From the NCBI GenBank assembly GCA_003210025.1, contig QCNW01000002.1, positions 107,295-171,294 on the forward strand: DNA of 64,000 bases, read 5' to 3'. A program made the translations under genes and the position numbers. This document shows positions 8,130 to 17,198 of the stretch, in pieces; position 1 is the first letter of the stretch, and every line of letters begins with the position of its first letter. A model generated the notes under the pieces. The model was not told the DNA's origin. It made no database searches and was given only the letters and a program-made list of their open reading frames with translations. The DNA comes from Pelagibacteraceae bacterium AG-426-M19 (GTDB taxonomy: Bacteria > Pseudomonadota > Alphaproteobacteria > Pelagibacterales > Pelagibacteraceae).

Positions 8130-8717
8130 ATGAGTTATAGCTTTGAATACATTGATATCATCCTTCTTGCAATGATTGCCGGTTTCATTTTTTTAAGATT
8201 ACGGGGAATTTTAGGTAAAAAAACTGGTTTTGAGGAAGATATTGAGTCAAGCTTTGCTCATGAAGCTCCTCCTCCAAAACCAAAAGTTGACTTGAATGCC
8301 AACACATTTGATGAAGATGCAAAAAAAGAATTTGTAAAAGGTGCAAAAATTGCATACGAGACGATCATTACAAATTTTGCAAAAGGAACATTAAAAGATA
8401 TAAAGTCTCTATTAGATAAAAGTGTTTATCAACAATTTGAAGATGCGATCAAAGATAGACAATCAAAAAATCATTCGTCTGAAACAACATTTATTGGGAT
8501 TAGTTCTGCAGAAGTAAAACAACACGAACAAAATAAGAATATGCTTGAAGTAACAGTTGAATTTGTAAGTGAGATCATTTCGTGTGTAAAAGACAAAGAT
8601 GATAAAGTAATATCAGGTGATCCAGAAAAAATAAAAAAAGTATTAGATACTTGGAAATTTTCAAAAGATAGTAGATCTGCAAATCCCAATTGGTTATTAA
8701 TTGATACTCAAGCTTGA
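8130..8717 (+). CDS. Tim44-like domain membrane-anchored protein (TimA type)
   Basis: This 195-aa protein has a single N-terminal membrane segment (IDIILLAMIAGFIFLRLRGI), a short Pro-rich linker (HEAPPPKPK), and a C-terminal Tim44/MRP-L45-like domain. The domain starts around FVKGAKIAYETIITNFAKGT and ends [21 protein letters not shown]. Bacterial homologues are alphaproteobacterial inner-membrane proteins related to the mitochondrial import motor subunit Tim44. Their role is poorly defined. It overlaps the Smr gene by 4 bp (TTGA). Confidence 0.85.
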   Translation: MSYSFEYIDIILLAMIAGFIFLRLRGILGKKTGFEEDIESSFAHEAPPPKPKVDLNANTFDEDAKKEFVKGAKIAYETIITNFAKGTLKDIKSLLDKSVYQQFEDAIKDRQSKNHSSETTFIGISSAEVKQHEQNKNMLEVTVEFVSEIISCVKDKDDKVISGDPEKIKKVLDTWKFSKDSRSANPNWLLIDTQA

Positions 8718-9127
8718 CAAATAAGCTATCAGATAAAGATAAAAAAGATTGGCAAAATTTTTTAGATAGTTCAGAAAAACTTCAGAATAAAGATGTGGAT
8801 CATGTAAATAATCAGATTATTTCTGAAAGGACAATCGATCTTCATGGATATACTTTGGAAGAAGCTAATAAAAAAATTTCAGAATTTATTGAGAATTGCT
8901 TCGCAAATAAAGTTAAAAAAATTAATGTGATTACTGGCAAAGGAATGAGATCTAAAAATTTAGATGATCCTTATCAATCTAAAAACCTAAGTATTTTAAA
9001 GCATTCAGTGCCAGAATATATTAAAAATAGTCCTGAATTAATGAGTAAAATTATCAATATTGATTTTGATTCAGTTAATAGTCCCTCGAAAGGGAATTTT
9101 GATATATTTTTGAAAACTATAAAATAA
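8714..9127 (+). CDS. Smr/MutS2-type endonuclease domain protein
   Basis: This 137-aa protein carries a stand-alone Smr domain. [19 protein letters not shown] gives the conserved LHG motif near residue 40, and [12 protein letters not shown] gives the TGxG motif. Smr domains are DNA or RNA nuclease domains, and the substrate of this one is unknown. It starts with TTG overlapping the previous stop, which suggests translational coupling to the Tim44-like gene. It converges on hslU with an 11-bp overlap. Confidence 0.85.
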   Translation: MTNKLSDKDKKDWQNFLDSSEKLQNKDVDHVNNQIISERTIDLHGYTLEEANKKISEFIENCFANKVKKINVITGKGMRSKNLDDPYQSKNLSILKHSVPEYIKNSPELMSKIINIDFDSVNSPSKGNFDIFLKTIK

Positions 9128-10484
9128 ACTTTGAAAGGTCAGTATCTTTTACTAATTCACCAATATTATCTTTTATATATTTGCCATCGACAGTAATTTT
9201 TTCTCCAGCCTTATCTGTTGCTGTAAAACTAATTTCATCTAATACTCTCTCAATTATAGTATGCAATCTTCTTGCTCCAATATTCTCTACTGATGAATTC
9301 ACTTCACTTGCTATATGGGCAATAGTATTTATTCCATCTTCCGTAAATTCCAAATCTACGTTTTCAGTTTTTAAAAGTGCCTTGTACTGTTTAATTAAAC
9401 TATTATCAGGCTCTTTTAATATTCTGATAAAATCCTCACTATTTAATGCATCAAGCTCAACTCTTATAGGTAATCTTCCTTGTAATTCTGGCAAAAGATC
9501 AGATGGCTTTGCTAACTGAAAGGCACCTGAAGCAATAAATAAAATATGATCTGTTTTAACAGGTCCATATTTTGTACTAACAGTTGTGCCTTCTATCAAT
9601 GGCAATAAATCTCTTTGGACACCTTCTCTTGATACATCACCACCAACACGGTCTGTTCTTGCTGAAATTTTGTCAATTTCATCTAAGAAAACTATACCAT
9701 TATTTTCTGTTGAGTCCTTTGCAGATTTTATAATTTTATCTTGTTCAATTAGTTTGTCTGACTCTTCATTAATTAATATTTCGTGAGACTCTTTAACTGT
9801 CATTTTCTTTTTTTTTGGTTTTTGACCCATAGATTTTCCAAGCATGTCTGAAATATTAATCATTCCAACGTTTGCACCTGGCATTCCAGGTATTTCAAAT
9901 GATGGCATTTGATTAGATTCGCTAATGGCTATTTCAATTTCATTATCATCTAAATCTCCATCTCTTAGTCTTTTTCTAAAACTTTCTCTTGTTGCAACAC
10001 TTGCTTTATTTCCAACTAAAGCATCTAAAACTCTATCCTCTGCTAATTTTTGAGCTTGAGCGTGAACTTCTTTTCTTTTCTTCACTTTTTCCATTGCAAT
10101 TGCAATTTCTAAAAGATCCCTTACAATTTGTTCTACATCACGTCCCACATATCCTACTTCTGTAAATCTTGTTGCTTCAACTTTTACGAATGGTGCCTCT
10201 GCTAATTTTGAAAGTCTTCTCGAGATCTCGGTCTTACCAACACCAGTTGGCCCTATCATTAAGATATTTTTGGGAAGAACTTCGTCCTTCATATCATCCT
10301 CTAATGCTTGTCGTCTCCATCTATTTCTTAAAGCAATAGCAACAGCCCTTTTGGCTTTGTTTTGTCCAACAACAAATCTATCTAATTCTGATACAATTTC
10401 CCTAGGTGATAATGAATTTGTAATTGTTGTTTTTTCTTTTTCTACTTTTCCTTTAGGAAATGTTGTGACGTTTGAGTTTTCCAC
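9117..10484 (-). CDS. hslU: ATP-dependent protease ATPase subunit HslU
   Basis: This 455-aa AAA+ unfoldase feeds proteins into HslV. It has [25 protein letters not shown] at the N-terminus, Walker [19 protein letters not shown] near residue 73, the pore loop GYVGRDVEQ, and an I domain around residues 110-245. Walker B is [10 protein letters not shown] and sensor/arginine motifs lie near [11 protein letters not shown]. It ends in FIL, fitting the HslU C-terminal tail that docks into HslV. It shares a base with the hslV stop, so it is cotranscribed from the promoter in front of hslV. Confidence 0.97.
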   Translation of the reverse strand: MENSNVTTFPKGKVEKEKTTITNSLSPREIVSELDRFVVGQNKAKRAVAIALRNRWRRQALEDDMKDEVLPKNILMIGPTGVGKTEISRRLSKLAEAPFVKVEATRFTEVGYVGRDVEQIVRDLLEIAIAMEKVKKRKEVHAQAQKLAEDRVLDALVGNKASVATRESFRKRLRDGDLDDNEIEIAISESNQMPSFEIPGMPGANVGMINISDMLGKSMGQKPKKKKMTVKESHEILINEESDKLIEQDKIIKSAKDSTENNGIVFLDEIDKISARTDRVGGDVSREGVQRDLLPLIEGTTVSTKYGPVKTDHILFIASGAFQLAKPSDLLPELQGRLPIRVELDALNSEDFIRILKEPDNSLIKQYKALLKTENVDLEFTEDGINTIAHIASEVNSSVENIGARRLHTIIERVLDEISFTATDKAGEKITVDGKYIKDNIGELVKDTDLSKFIL

Positions 10485-10999
10485 TATATTTTCTCCATAC
10501 TCAAATTATCGTTAGTAAATACACATATATCAGAAGCAACTTTAATTGATTTTTTTGCAATTTCTTCTGCAGACATTTCTGTATCCATTAAAACTTTTGC
10601 TGCTGCTAAAGCATAATTTCCTCCAGAGCCGATTCCTATTACATCACCCTCAGGTTCAAGAACATCCCCAGTTCCTGAAATTATAAAACTTTTTTCTTTA
10701 TCACCTATAGCCATTAAAGCTTCTAATCTTCTTAAATATTTATCAGTACGCCAATCTTTTGCTAATTCTACAGCAGCTCTAGTTAGGTTTCCTGCATGCT
10801 TTTCAAGCTTTGACTCTAGTCTCTCAAACAAAGTAAGTGCGTCTGCAGTAGATCCTGCAAATCCTGCGATCACATTTCTTTTCTCAATTTTACGAACCTT
10901 GTTAGCAGTTTTCTTAATTACAGTATTACCCATACTAACTTGACCGTCACTGGCCACAACTACGTCATTATTTTTTCTTACAAGTACAATTGTTGTCAT
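10484..10999 (-). CDS. hslV: ATP-dependent protease proteolytic subunit HslV
   Basis: This 171-aa N-terminal-nucleophile protease is related to proteasome beta subunits. It starts MTTIV, so removal of Met exposes the catalytic Thr. That fixes the start codon. [55 protein letters not shown] and [14 protein letters not shown] are family signatures. With HslU it forms the two-tier HslUV (ClpQY) protease. Its ATG lies within a few bases of the predicted transcription start, so the mRNA may be leaderless. Confidence 0.97.
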   Translation of the reverse strand: MTTIVLVRKNNDVVVASDGQVSMGNTVIKKTANKVRKIEKRNVIAGFAGSTADALTLFERLESKLEKHAGNLTRAAVELAKDWRTDKYLRRLEALMAIGDKEKSFIISGTGDVLEPEGDVIGIGSGGNYALAAAKVLMDTEMSAEEIAKKSIKVASDICVFTNDNLSMEKI

Positions 11000-11006
11000 G
11001 GACTAT

Positions 11007-11034
11007 AGATGGATATGAATTTCAATAGTTCAAG
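11007..11034 (-). promoter_or_regulatory. Heat-shock (RpoH/sigma-32-type) promoter for hslVU
   Basis: Reading leftward, the sequence is CTTGAA, 16 bp, CCATCT. This resembles the alphaproteobacterial sigma-32 promoter (CTTGAA -35, CCATNT-like -10). The predicted start falls about 7 bp on, at roughly base 11000, right at the hslV ATG. hslVU is a classical heat-shock operon, so the placement makes sense. No experimental support can be drawn from sequence alone. Confidence 0.55.
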
Positions 11035-11089
11035 CCCAGGTTTAGTATTATTGATATAATCAAAAATACCTATATACCTAATTTAAATT

Positions 11090-11680
11090 ATGAAAAGAAA
11101 AGCAAAAATAGCAAGAAAAACAAAAGAAACCAATATTAGTGTTGACCTTAATATTGATGGTAAAGGTAAGTACAAAGTTGACACAGGAATAGGTTTTCTA
11201 GATCACATGCTCGAGCAGTTATCTAAACACTCATCAATGGATTTAACTGTTAAAGCTAAAGGTGATACACACATTGATCTTCACCACACAACTGAAGACA
11301 CTGGAATTGCTATTGGAGAATGCTTAAAGAAAGCCTCAAAAAAATTTGTAGGTATTAAAAGATATGCTCATATCTTATTACCAATGGATGAAACATTAAC
11401 ACGAGTTGCAATAGACGTTTCGAACAGACCTTATTTGATCTGGAATGTGAAATTAAAAGTTGAAAAACTTGGAGAGATGGACACAGAATTATTTAAAGAA
11501 TGGTTCCAAGCATTCTCTCAAGCTGCAGGAATTACATTGCACGTTGAAAATATTTACGGTGATAATAGTCACCACATTATAGAGTCTTGTTATAAAGGAC
11601 TAGCCAGAACTTTAAGAGCTGCATTAGAATTGGATCCAAGAAACAAAAGTACAATTCCTTCGACAAAGGGCTCTTTATAA
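11090..11680 (+). CDS. hisB: Imidazoleglycerol-phosphate dehydratase
   Basis: This 196-aa monofunctional HisB dehydrates imidazole-glycerol phosphate to imidazole-acetol phosphate. The metal-binding motifs are clear: [29 protein letters not shown], and the C-terminal [17 protein letters not shown]. It lacks the N-terminal phosphatase domain of the enterobacterial fusion, so histidinol-phosphatase must be encoded elsewhere. It is the first gene of the his run hisB-hisH-unknown-hisA-hisF-hisE and is divergent from hslV across a 90-bp gap. Confidence 0.97.
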   Translation: MKRKAKIARKTKETNISVDLNIDGKGKYKVDTGIGFLDHMLEQLSKHSSMDLTVKAKGDTHIDLHHTTEDTGIAIGECLKKASKKFVGIKRYAHILLPMDETLTRVAIDVSNRPYLIWNVKLKVEKLGEMDTELFKEWFQAFSQAAGITLHVENIYGDNSHHIIESCYKGLARTLRAALELDPRNKSTIPSTKGSL

Positions 11681-11685
11681 GATTA

Positions 11686-12312
11686 ATGGACGTCGCAATT
11701 GTTGACTATAAATCGGGTAATATTAGCTCTGTAATTAACTCCTTTAAGGAAGTTGCTAAAGATAAAGTTAATATCGAGGTAACCTCAGATTTAAATAAAA
11801 TTAAATCAAGCGACAAAGTAGTTTTACCAGGGCAGGGCTCCTTTAAGAGCTGTATAGATGGTTTAAATGGCATAAATGGTTTGATTGATACTTTAAGTGA
11901 ATTTGCATTAAATAATAAAAAACCACTTCTTGGTATTTGTGTAGGCCTTCAAATGTTTGCAGATGTTGGTTATGAAGAAGTTGAAACCAAAGGTTTAGGA
12001 TGGATTTCAGGCAAAGTTTCTAAAATTGATAATCAGGATGGAAAATATAAACTTCCTCATATTGGTTGGAACCAAATAAATATTGTTAAAGATAGTAAAA
12101 TTTTTAAAGGTATAGAAAATAACTCACATATGTATTTTGTTCACAGTTATGAATTTCTTCCAAATGATAAGTCTGTCACTGCTGCTACAACTGATTATGC
12201 ATCAAAAATAGTTTGTGCAGTGGAAAAAGAAAATATATTTGGAACGCAGTTTCATCCTGAAAAAAGTGATAAAACTGGTCTAAAAGTAATTGATAATTTT
12301 ATAAATTTATAA
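11686..12312 (+). CDS. hisH: Imidazole glycerol phosphate synthase, glutaminase subunit
   Basis: This 208-aa class I glutamine amidotransferase supplies ammonia to HisF. IVDYKSGNISSVINSF is the N-terminal signature. GICVGLQMFADVGYEE contains the nucleophilic Cys, and FGTQFHPEKSDKTG provides the His-Glu of the triad. The length is normal. It lies 5 bp after hisB and 4 bp before an unknown secreted-protein gene that separates it from hisA. Confidence 0.97.
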   Translation: MDVAIVDYKSGNISSVINSFKEVAKDKVNIEVTSDLNKIKSSDKVVLPGQGSFKSCIDGLNGINGLIDTLSEFALNNKKPLLGICVGLQMFADVGYEEVETKGLGWISGKVSKIDNQDGKYKLPHIGWNQINIVKDSKIFKGIENNSHMYFVHSYEFLPNDKSVTAATTDYASKIVCAVEKENIFGTQFHPEKSDKTGLKVIDNFINL

Positions 12313-12316
12313 AAAA

Positions 12317-13255
12317 ATGAAATTAATTAATTATATTATTTTTCTGACAATCCTAATCATTAGTAGTGCAAATTCTAAAAATATTAGTATTGAAGACATT
12401 AATTTTGAAGTTCCAAAAAGCCATATTTACATTGAGTATACGAATGATGAAGTTGAAGATTTTTTTCAGGAGTTTATGAATTCAGCAAATATCAAAATGT
12501 ATCTTATGGGACCCAAAAAATATGTTGATTTAGAAAGAGCCATTTTAAATGGTGAAGATGTTATGAATAATCAATATGCAAAGTCAATCATGAAAAAAAT
12601 GGAAAAAAAAAATTTTAAAGACGAGGTTCAAGCCTCTAAGTGGGTAATGTCGGAAGTAAAAAAAATAATGAAAAAAGAGAAAATTGATTTCATATCTTAT
12701 GTAATATTTTCAGACCAAAATTTAAAAAAAACTTTCTCAGACAATGATTTTTCAGGAATTATAGATGAATTAAATCAAATGAATTCTTCTGAATTGGCTG
12801 AACAAACAAAAGAGATTAGAAAAATGATTACAAGTTTATCCGGTAATAATAAAAGTATTCCAATTAATGACGATATGACAATAAATTTGTCAAAATTTAA
12901 AATATCGAAAAATAAAAATAATCAATTATATTTAAGATCTGCAGGTGATTTTATTTATATATTCGGTCCTATGAGATTAGATATAGATTTAAATCTTTTT
13001 TTAACTGAGCATAATGATAAGGCAATTATGTTGATTTCAGCATGTTATGTAAATTGCTCAAAATTTAATTCTAAATTTGATAAAATGAAAAAAAACTCTT
13101 TCAATAATATTAAAATCAATAAAGTAAAAATAAATAATAGTAATGATATAAATTCTAATATTGTTGAGCAGTTAGAGCAGTTAAATAGTTTATATAAATC
13201 AGGTGTCCTAACCAAAGAAGAATTTGAAAAAGCAAAGAAAAAAATCCTAAATTGA
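12317..13255 (+). CDS. Secreted protein of unknown function with C-terminal SHOCT-like motif, inside the his operon
   Basis: I do not recognise the 312-aa main body. The N-terminus has a signal-peptide-like hydrophobic stretch (LINYIIFLTILIISSANS) with a likely cleavage before Lys. The middle is charged, mixed alpha/beta and Lys-rich. The last 30 residues, EQLEQLNSLYKSGVLTKEEFEKAKKKILN, match the SHOCT short C-terminal domain, usually an oligomerisation module. It is tightly spaced between hisH (4 bp) and hisA (1 bp), so it is almost certainly cotranscribed. A role in histidine synthesis is not expected for an exported protein. Confidence 0.7.
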   Translation: MKLINYIIFLTILIISSANSKNISIEDINFEVPKSHIYIEYTNDEVEDFFQEFMNSANIKMYLMGPKKYVDLERAILNGEDVMNNQYAKSIMKKMEKKNFKDEVQASKWVMSEVKKIMKKEKIDFISYVIFSDQNLKKTFSDNDFSGIIDELNQMNSSELAEQTKEIRKMITSLSGNNKSIPINDDMTINLSKFKISKNKNNQLYLRSAGDFIYIFGPMRLDIDLNLFLTEHNDKAIMLISACYVNCSKFNSKFDKMKKNSFNNIKINKVKINNSNDINSNIVEQLEQLNSLYKSGVLTKEEFEKAKKKILN

Positions 13256-13256
13256 A

Positions 13257-13976
13257 ATGAAAATTTTTCCAGCAATAGACATTAAAGATAAAAAATGTGT
13301 TAGATTAATCAAAGGAGATTTTGAAAATAAAACTGAATATGAAATGTCTCCTGTAGAGCAAGCTGGAAAATATAAGCAAAATGGATTTAAAAATTTACAC
13401 ATTGTTGATCTGGACGGTGCATTAACCGGGGAGCCAATTAATATTGATATTATTCAAGATATTATTGGAAAATTCGACCTCAAAATAGAAATAGGAGGTG
13501 GAGTAAGAAATTTTGAAACTATTCAAAAATATATTGATACTGGTGTTGAAAAAGTAATTTTGGGAAGTGCTGCTATAAAAGATAGAAGATTTTTGGAAGA
13601 TGCTTGTAATAAATTTCAAAACCAAATTGCATTAGGTTTAGATGCAAAAGATGGACATCTTGCCATTTCAGGATGGACTGAAGAATCTGACAAACTAACA
13701 ACTGAATATTTAAAGAAGGTAAATGATTATGGAGTAAGCAGGATTATTTATACAGATATTAATAGAGATGGAACAAAGCAAAGTCCAAATTTTGAAGAAA
13801 CACAAAAAGTTGCGAATATTTCTAATTGTCCGGTTGTTATATCTGGTGGTGTTTCATCAATTAATGATGTTAAAAAAGCTAAAAATTTAAATAATATTGA
13901 AGGTGTAATTGTTGGAAAAGCTATATACGACGGAGACATAAAGTTAGATGAACTTGCAAAAGAAATAGATGCTTAA
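13257..13976 (+). CDS. hisA: ProFAR isomerase (HisA)
   Basis: This 239-aa (beta/alpha)8 barrel isomerises ProFAR to PRFAR in histidine synthesis. [20 protein letters not shown] at the N-terminus carries the catalytic Asp and phosphate-contacting residues. [12 protein letters not shown] and [19 protein letters not shown] are signatures, as is [17 protein letters not shown] with the second Asp. It overlaps hisF by 8 bp, which is common for this pair because both barrels arose from one ancestor. Confidence 0.97.
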   Translation: MKIFPAIDIKDKKCVRLIKGDFENKTEYEMSPVEQAGKYKQNGFKNLHIVDLDGALTGEPINIDIIQDIIGKFDLKIEIGGGVRNFETIQKYIDTGVEKVILGSAAIKDRRFLEDACNKFQNQIALGLDAKDGHLAISGWTEESDKLTTEYLKKVNDYGVSRIIYTDINRDGTKQSPNFEETQKVANISNCPVVISGGVSSINDVKKAKNLNNIEGVIVGKAIYDGDIKLDELAKEIDA

Positions 13977-14721
13977 AAATAGAATTATTCCTTGTTTAGA
14001 TGTTAAAAATGGTCGTGTTGTAAAAGGAATCAACTTCGTAGATCTAAAAGATGCAGGAGATCCTGTTGAACAAGCAAAAATTTATAGCGATGGTGGTGCA
14101 GATGAAATTTGCTTTTTAGATATCACTGCTTCAAATGAAAATAGAGATACTATTTATGAAGTTGTAGAGAAAACTTCTAAAAAATGTTTCGTACCATTAA
14201 CGGTAGGGGGTGGCGTTAGAAGTATTGATGATATTAATAAATTGCTTAATTGTGGGGCTGATAAAGTATCAATCAATACAGCAGCTGTTCAAAATTCAAA
14301 AGTAGTTGAGGATAGCTCTAGAAAATTTGGATCACAGTGCATTGTAGTTGCAATTGATGCAAAAAGAAAAGATGACGGATGGGAAATCTTCACTCACGGT
14401 GGAAGAAACTCAACTGGTATAAATGCGTTAGAATTTGCTTCTAAAATGGAAAAATGTGGGGCAGGAGAACTTCTTGTGACATCGATGGATAAAGATGGAA
14501 CTCAATCTGGATATGATATTGAATTGATGCAAAAGATATCTTCTACAGTCAATATTCCAGTTATTGCATCGGGCGGTGTTGGAACTCTAGATCACTTAGT
14601 AGATGGAATAAAATCAGGTGCTAGCGCTGTTTTAGCTGCATCTATATTCCATTATGGGACTTTTTCAGTAAATGAAGCTAAGCAATATTTGGCATCGAAA
14701 GATATACCTGTTAGGATTTAA
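13969..14721 (+). CDS. hisF: Imidazole glycerol phosphate synthase, cyclase subunit
   Basis: This 250-aa (beta/alpha)8 barrel works with HisH to convert PRFAR and ammonia to imidazole-glycerol phosphate and AICAR. The N-terminal [19 protein letters not shown] is diagnostic. [12 protein letters not shown] and [16 protein letters not shown] contain the phosphate-binding loop and the catalytic Asp. The AICAR it releases can be used by PurH, which is also encoded in this window. The length is normal. Confidence 0.98.
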   Translation: MLKNRIIPCLDVKNGRVVKGINFVDLKDAGDPVEQAKIYSDGGADEICFLDITASNENRDTIYEVVEKTSKKCFVPLTVGGGVRSIDDINKLLNCGADKVSINTAAVQNSKVVEDSSRKFGSQCIVVAIDAKRKDDGWEIFTHGGRNSTGINALEFASKMEKCGAGELLVTSMDKDGTQSGYDIELMQKISSTVNIPVIASGGVGTLDHLVDGIKSGASAVLAASIFHYGTFSVNEAKQYLASKDIPVRI

Positions 14722-14722
14722 T

Positions 14723-14995
14723 ATGTTAAAAACTTTAGAAGATCTTGTTACTCTTGCAAGAGAGCGAAAAAGTAACGTTGTTGAAGGCTCATACACGAAT
14801 AAGCTTTTAAAAGATAAATCTTTAGCAAAAGAAAAAGTTTTAGAGGAAATAAATGAACTAATAGAGGCAGTAGAGCAAGACTCAAATAAAATCCATGAAG
14901 CGGCGGATGTTTTATATCACTTAATAATGTATTTCGAAAAAAGTGGTATTAAAATTGAAGAAGTAATGGAAGAGCTAAATAGTCGGAAAAAATAA
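14723..14995 (+). CDS. hisE: Phosphoribosyl-ATP pyrophosphatase
   Basis: This 90-aa MazG-like all-alpha enzyme hydrolyses phosphoribosyl-ATP to phosphoribosyl-AMP. KVLEEINELIEAVEQDSN and HEAADVLYHLIMYF supply the two acidic metal-binding helices (ExxE and ExxD type). The ORF track opens further upstream at 14672, but those codons lie inside hisF. The ATG at 14723, one base after the hisF stop, gives a normal HisE N-terminus, so I moved the start. Confidence 0.93.
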   Translation: MLKTLEDLVTLARERKSNVVEGSYTNKLLKDKSLAKEKVLEEINELIEAVEQDSNKIHEAADVLYHLIMYFEKSGIKIEEVMEELNSRKK

Positions 14996-14997
14996 CT

Positions 14998-15141
14998 ATG
15001 ATGCAGAGCTATATAAATTGGGAAAAAAGACAAATTGAGTTTTGGAAGAAAAAACTTGGAGTTTCCGAACATGGACTTGCATGGATATCCTTTATTAAAG
15101 GAATTTTAATAGGATTACTAATTTATCATTTCTTTTTTTAA
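14998..15141 (+). CDS. Small 47-aa membrane protein downstream of hisE (not in ORF track)
   Basis: This short ORF starts 2 bp after the hisE stop (ATGATG, so codon 1 or 2). It has a polar, aromatic N-terminus beginning MMQSYINWEKRQIEFW, then a hydrophobic helix ISFIKGILIGLLIYHFFF that runs to the last residue. The tight spacing and the clean polar-then-membrane pattern argue for a real gene. It looks like a single-pass, N-in small membrane protein. I do not recognise a family and assign no function. Confidence 0.6.
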   Translation: MMQSYINWEKRQIEFWKKKLGVSEHGLAWISFIKGILIGLLIYHFFF

Positions 15142-15150
15142 TTAAATAAT

Positions 15151-15930
15151 ATGAGTTTATTAGACGTAAATTTTAAAAAGAAGCTGCTTATAGTTGTTCC
15201 CTACAGAAATAGAGATCAACAATTAAAAATTTTTCAATATCATACAAAAATATACTTTAATGAAGACAAATTAGATAAACATTTGAACGTAAAGTTATGC
15301 ATTTTAGAACAAGCAAACGATAAACCTTTTAATTATGGGCGTCTGTGCAATGCTGGTTTTTTAATTAATGAAGACTATTTAGATTATATTGTTATTAACA
15401 ATGTTGATTTTTTGCCAATGATTGCAGATTATTCATATTCAGATAGCCCAATGCTATTAATAAAACATGGTCATAACAATCTGCCAATGCGACCCTCATT
15501 AAATTCAAAATGGATAGTAAAAGGCTCTAAAAGAGAAAATTTCTTTGGTAATTCTGTTTTACTACCTAAACATATTTTTAAAAAAGTTAATGGTTATTCT
15601 AATTCATATTGGGGTTGGGGCTATGAGGATACAGATCTTAAAAAAAGAATAGATGTGAACAATATAGAAATAAAATACAGAGATGGATTTTTCAGTCCAT
15701 TGTTACATGATAATAATGGTTTCAAAATTACAGACAAAGACGAAGCTGTCCCTTCTGAATCAAGTATTAAAAACAAGAAACTGTATGATGAGAAATGGGC
15801 AAATAGTGAAAATTATATAGATGATGGAATTAATAATCTTAATTATGAAATTAAATCCAATGAAGAAATTTACAAGAATTTAAGAAATAATGCCGATTTT
15901 GAAATCCGGCATATCAAAGTTGATTTTTAA
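15151..15930 (+). CDS. Beta-1,4-galactosyltransferase-like glycosyltransferase (GT7 type)
   Basis: This 259-aa protein resembles the animal beta-1,4-galactosyltransferase family. IVVPYRNRDQQL sits at the N-terminus, NYGRLCNAGFLI follows, then NNVDFLPM in the place of the metal-binding DVDLxPM. Next come FFGNSVLLPKHIFKKVNGYSN and the hallmark YWGWGYEDTDLKKR. A late His (LLHDNNGF) could complete the metal site. No signal or membrane anchor is present, so it would act in the cytoplasm, probably on surface glycans. The acceptor is unknown. It converges with the TRAP operon, 2 bp apart. Confidence 0.75.
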   Translation: MSLLDVNFKKKLLIVVPYRNRDQQLKIFQYHTKIYFNEDKLDKHLNVKLCILEQANDKPFNYGRLCNAGFLINEDYLDYIVINNVDFLPMIADYSYSDSPMLLIKHGHNNLPMRPSLNSKWIVKGSKRENFFGNSVLLPKHIFKKVNGYSNSYWGWGYEDTDLKKRIDVNNIEIKYRDGFFSPLLHDNNGFKITDKDEAVPSESSIKNKKLYDEKWANSENYIDDGINNLNYEIKSNEEIYKNLRNNADFEIRHIKVDF

Positions 15931-15932
15931 AT

Positions 15933-17198
15933 TTATAATTTTCCAGGTAACCAGGTTGAAAATATTGGAAACAATATCATTAAAATTCCATATATAATTC
16001 CAACAATTGTAAATAATGGAACTTCTTTAAAAGCTTTGGCAGGGTTTTCTTTAATAACTCCTGCGGCCGTATAAATCCCAACGCATACGGGGGGTGTTAT
16101 CATTCCTATTCCAGCAAAAGCAACAAACACCACATAGAGATGAAGTAAACTTTGATTGAATGATAATGTGATTGCTGCAAAAATTGGAACCGTTAAATAA
16201 AATACAGGAACGATTTCTATAAACGTTCCAAGAATTAAACAAATTGCTCCAAGCATTATCCAAAATAGATTTACGCTCACACCTTTATCTGTGAAGAATG
16301 TTATAATTCTTTGTGGAGCTTGAGTGTAAGTTAAAACCACACTTAAGAATGTTGCAGTTGCTATAATTGCAAAAATTACAGCGGTTATGATTGCTGTTTC
16401 TCTTAAACAGTTCATCAAAGATGAAAATGTAAGTTCACGGTAAATTAAAAATCCTATAAGCACTGCATAAACACCCGCAACTGCCGCAGATTCCGATGGA
16501 GTTAGTATACCTGCATAAATTCCACCTAAAATTATAACTGGAGTTATCAATGCTGGTAATGCAGCTATGAAAGAACTTACTCTTTCCTTAAAAGATGCCT
16601 TCTCATCTGTTCTAATATGCCTGCATTTAAACAAAACTAGAAGGACCATCAAAATAAGGAGAACAAGACCAGGAATAACGCCTGCAGCAAAGGTTTTTGA
16701 TACAGGGACATTTGTTAGAGCACTAAATAATATTGCTGCATTGGATGGAGGTATCAATGCCTCTAATAGAGCCGCAGAGGCTGCTAGGACAACAACAAAT
16801 GGAGTTGGATAACCTTGTTCAATCATTTTTGGCATCATAATTGTTCCAACCGCAGTAATTGCAGCTAAGATTGAACCACAAAAGGCAGCAAAAAAACCCA
16901 TCGCAATAACCATTGCAACACCTAACCCACCTGGCCAATGTCCAACAAGTGTTGTTGTGAACTTAACTAATCTCGATGCGGCACCTCCTTTTAACATAGC
17001 CATTCCAGTAAATATAAATAACGGAACAGCGATCAGGACATGTTTAGTTAATGCACCAAATGAAACTTGGATAAGTACTGACCAAGGTAAATTTAATCCA
17101 GCAATTGCAGCTAATGAACTTCCTAAACCAAAAACTAAAAAAATTGGAACTGAGATTACTAATGTTATAAGAGAAATAATAAAAGCTAGTCCAAACAT
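15933..17198 (-). CDS. dctM: TRAP transporter large permease (DctM family)
   Basis: This 421-aa, about 12-helix protein is the ion-coupled transport subunit of a TRAP system. Family patterns include GLGSSLAAIAGLNLPW, PLFIFTGMAMLKGGAA, GFFAAFCGSILAAITAVGTIMMPKM, LIPPSNAAILFSALT and the late MITPPVCVGIYTAAGV. It starts directly after the dctQ stop, in the order dctP-dctQ-dctM. The ligand cannot be predicted from this subunit, but TRAP systems mostly import carboxylates. Confidence 0.94.
   Translation of the reverse strand: MFGLAFIISLITLVISVPIFLVFGLGSSLAAIAGLNLPWSVLIQVSFGALTKHVLIAVPLFIFTGMAMLKGGAASRLVKFTTTLVGHWPGGLGVAMVIAMGFFAAFCGSILAAITAVGTIMMPKMIEQGYPTPFVVVLAASAALLEALIPPSNAAILFSALTNVPVSKTFAAGVIPGLVLLILMVLLVLFKCRHIRTDEKASFKERVSSFIAALPALITPVIILGGIYAGILTPSESAAVAGVYAVLIGFLIYRELTFSSLMNCLRETAIITAVIFAIIATATFLSVVLTYTQAPQRIITFFTDKGVSVNLFWIMLGAICLILGTFIEIVPVFYLTVPIFAAITLSFNQSLLHLYVVFVAFAGIGMITPPVCVGIYTAAGVIKENPAKAFKEVPLFTIVGIIYGILMILFPIFSTWLPGKL

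Noticed and set aside
15890-15912. Inverted repeat ATGCCG...CGGCAT at the end of the galactosyltransferase-like gene
   Set aside because: The stem is inside the coding sequence, has a bulge, and no T-run follows directly, so I do not call it a terminator.
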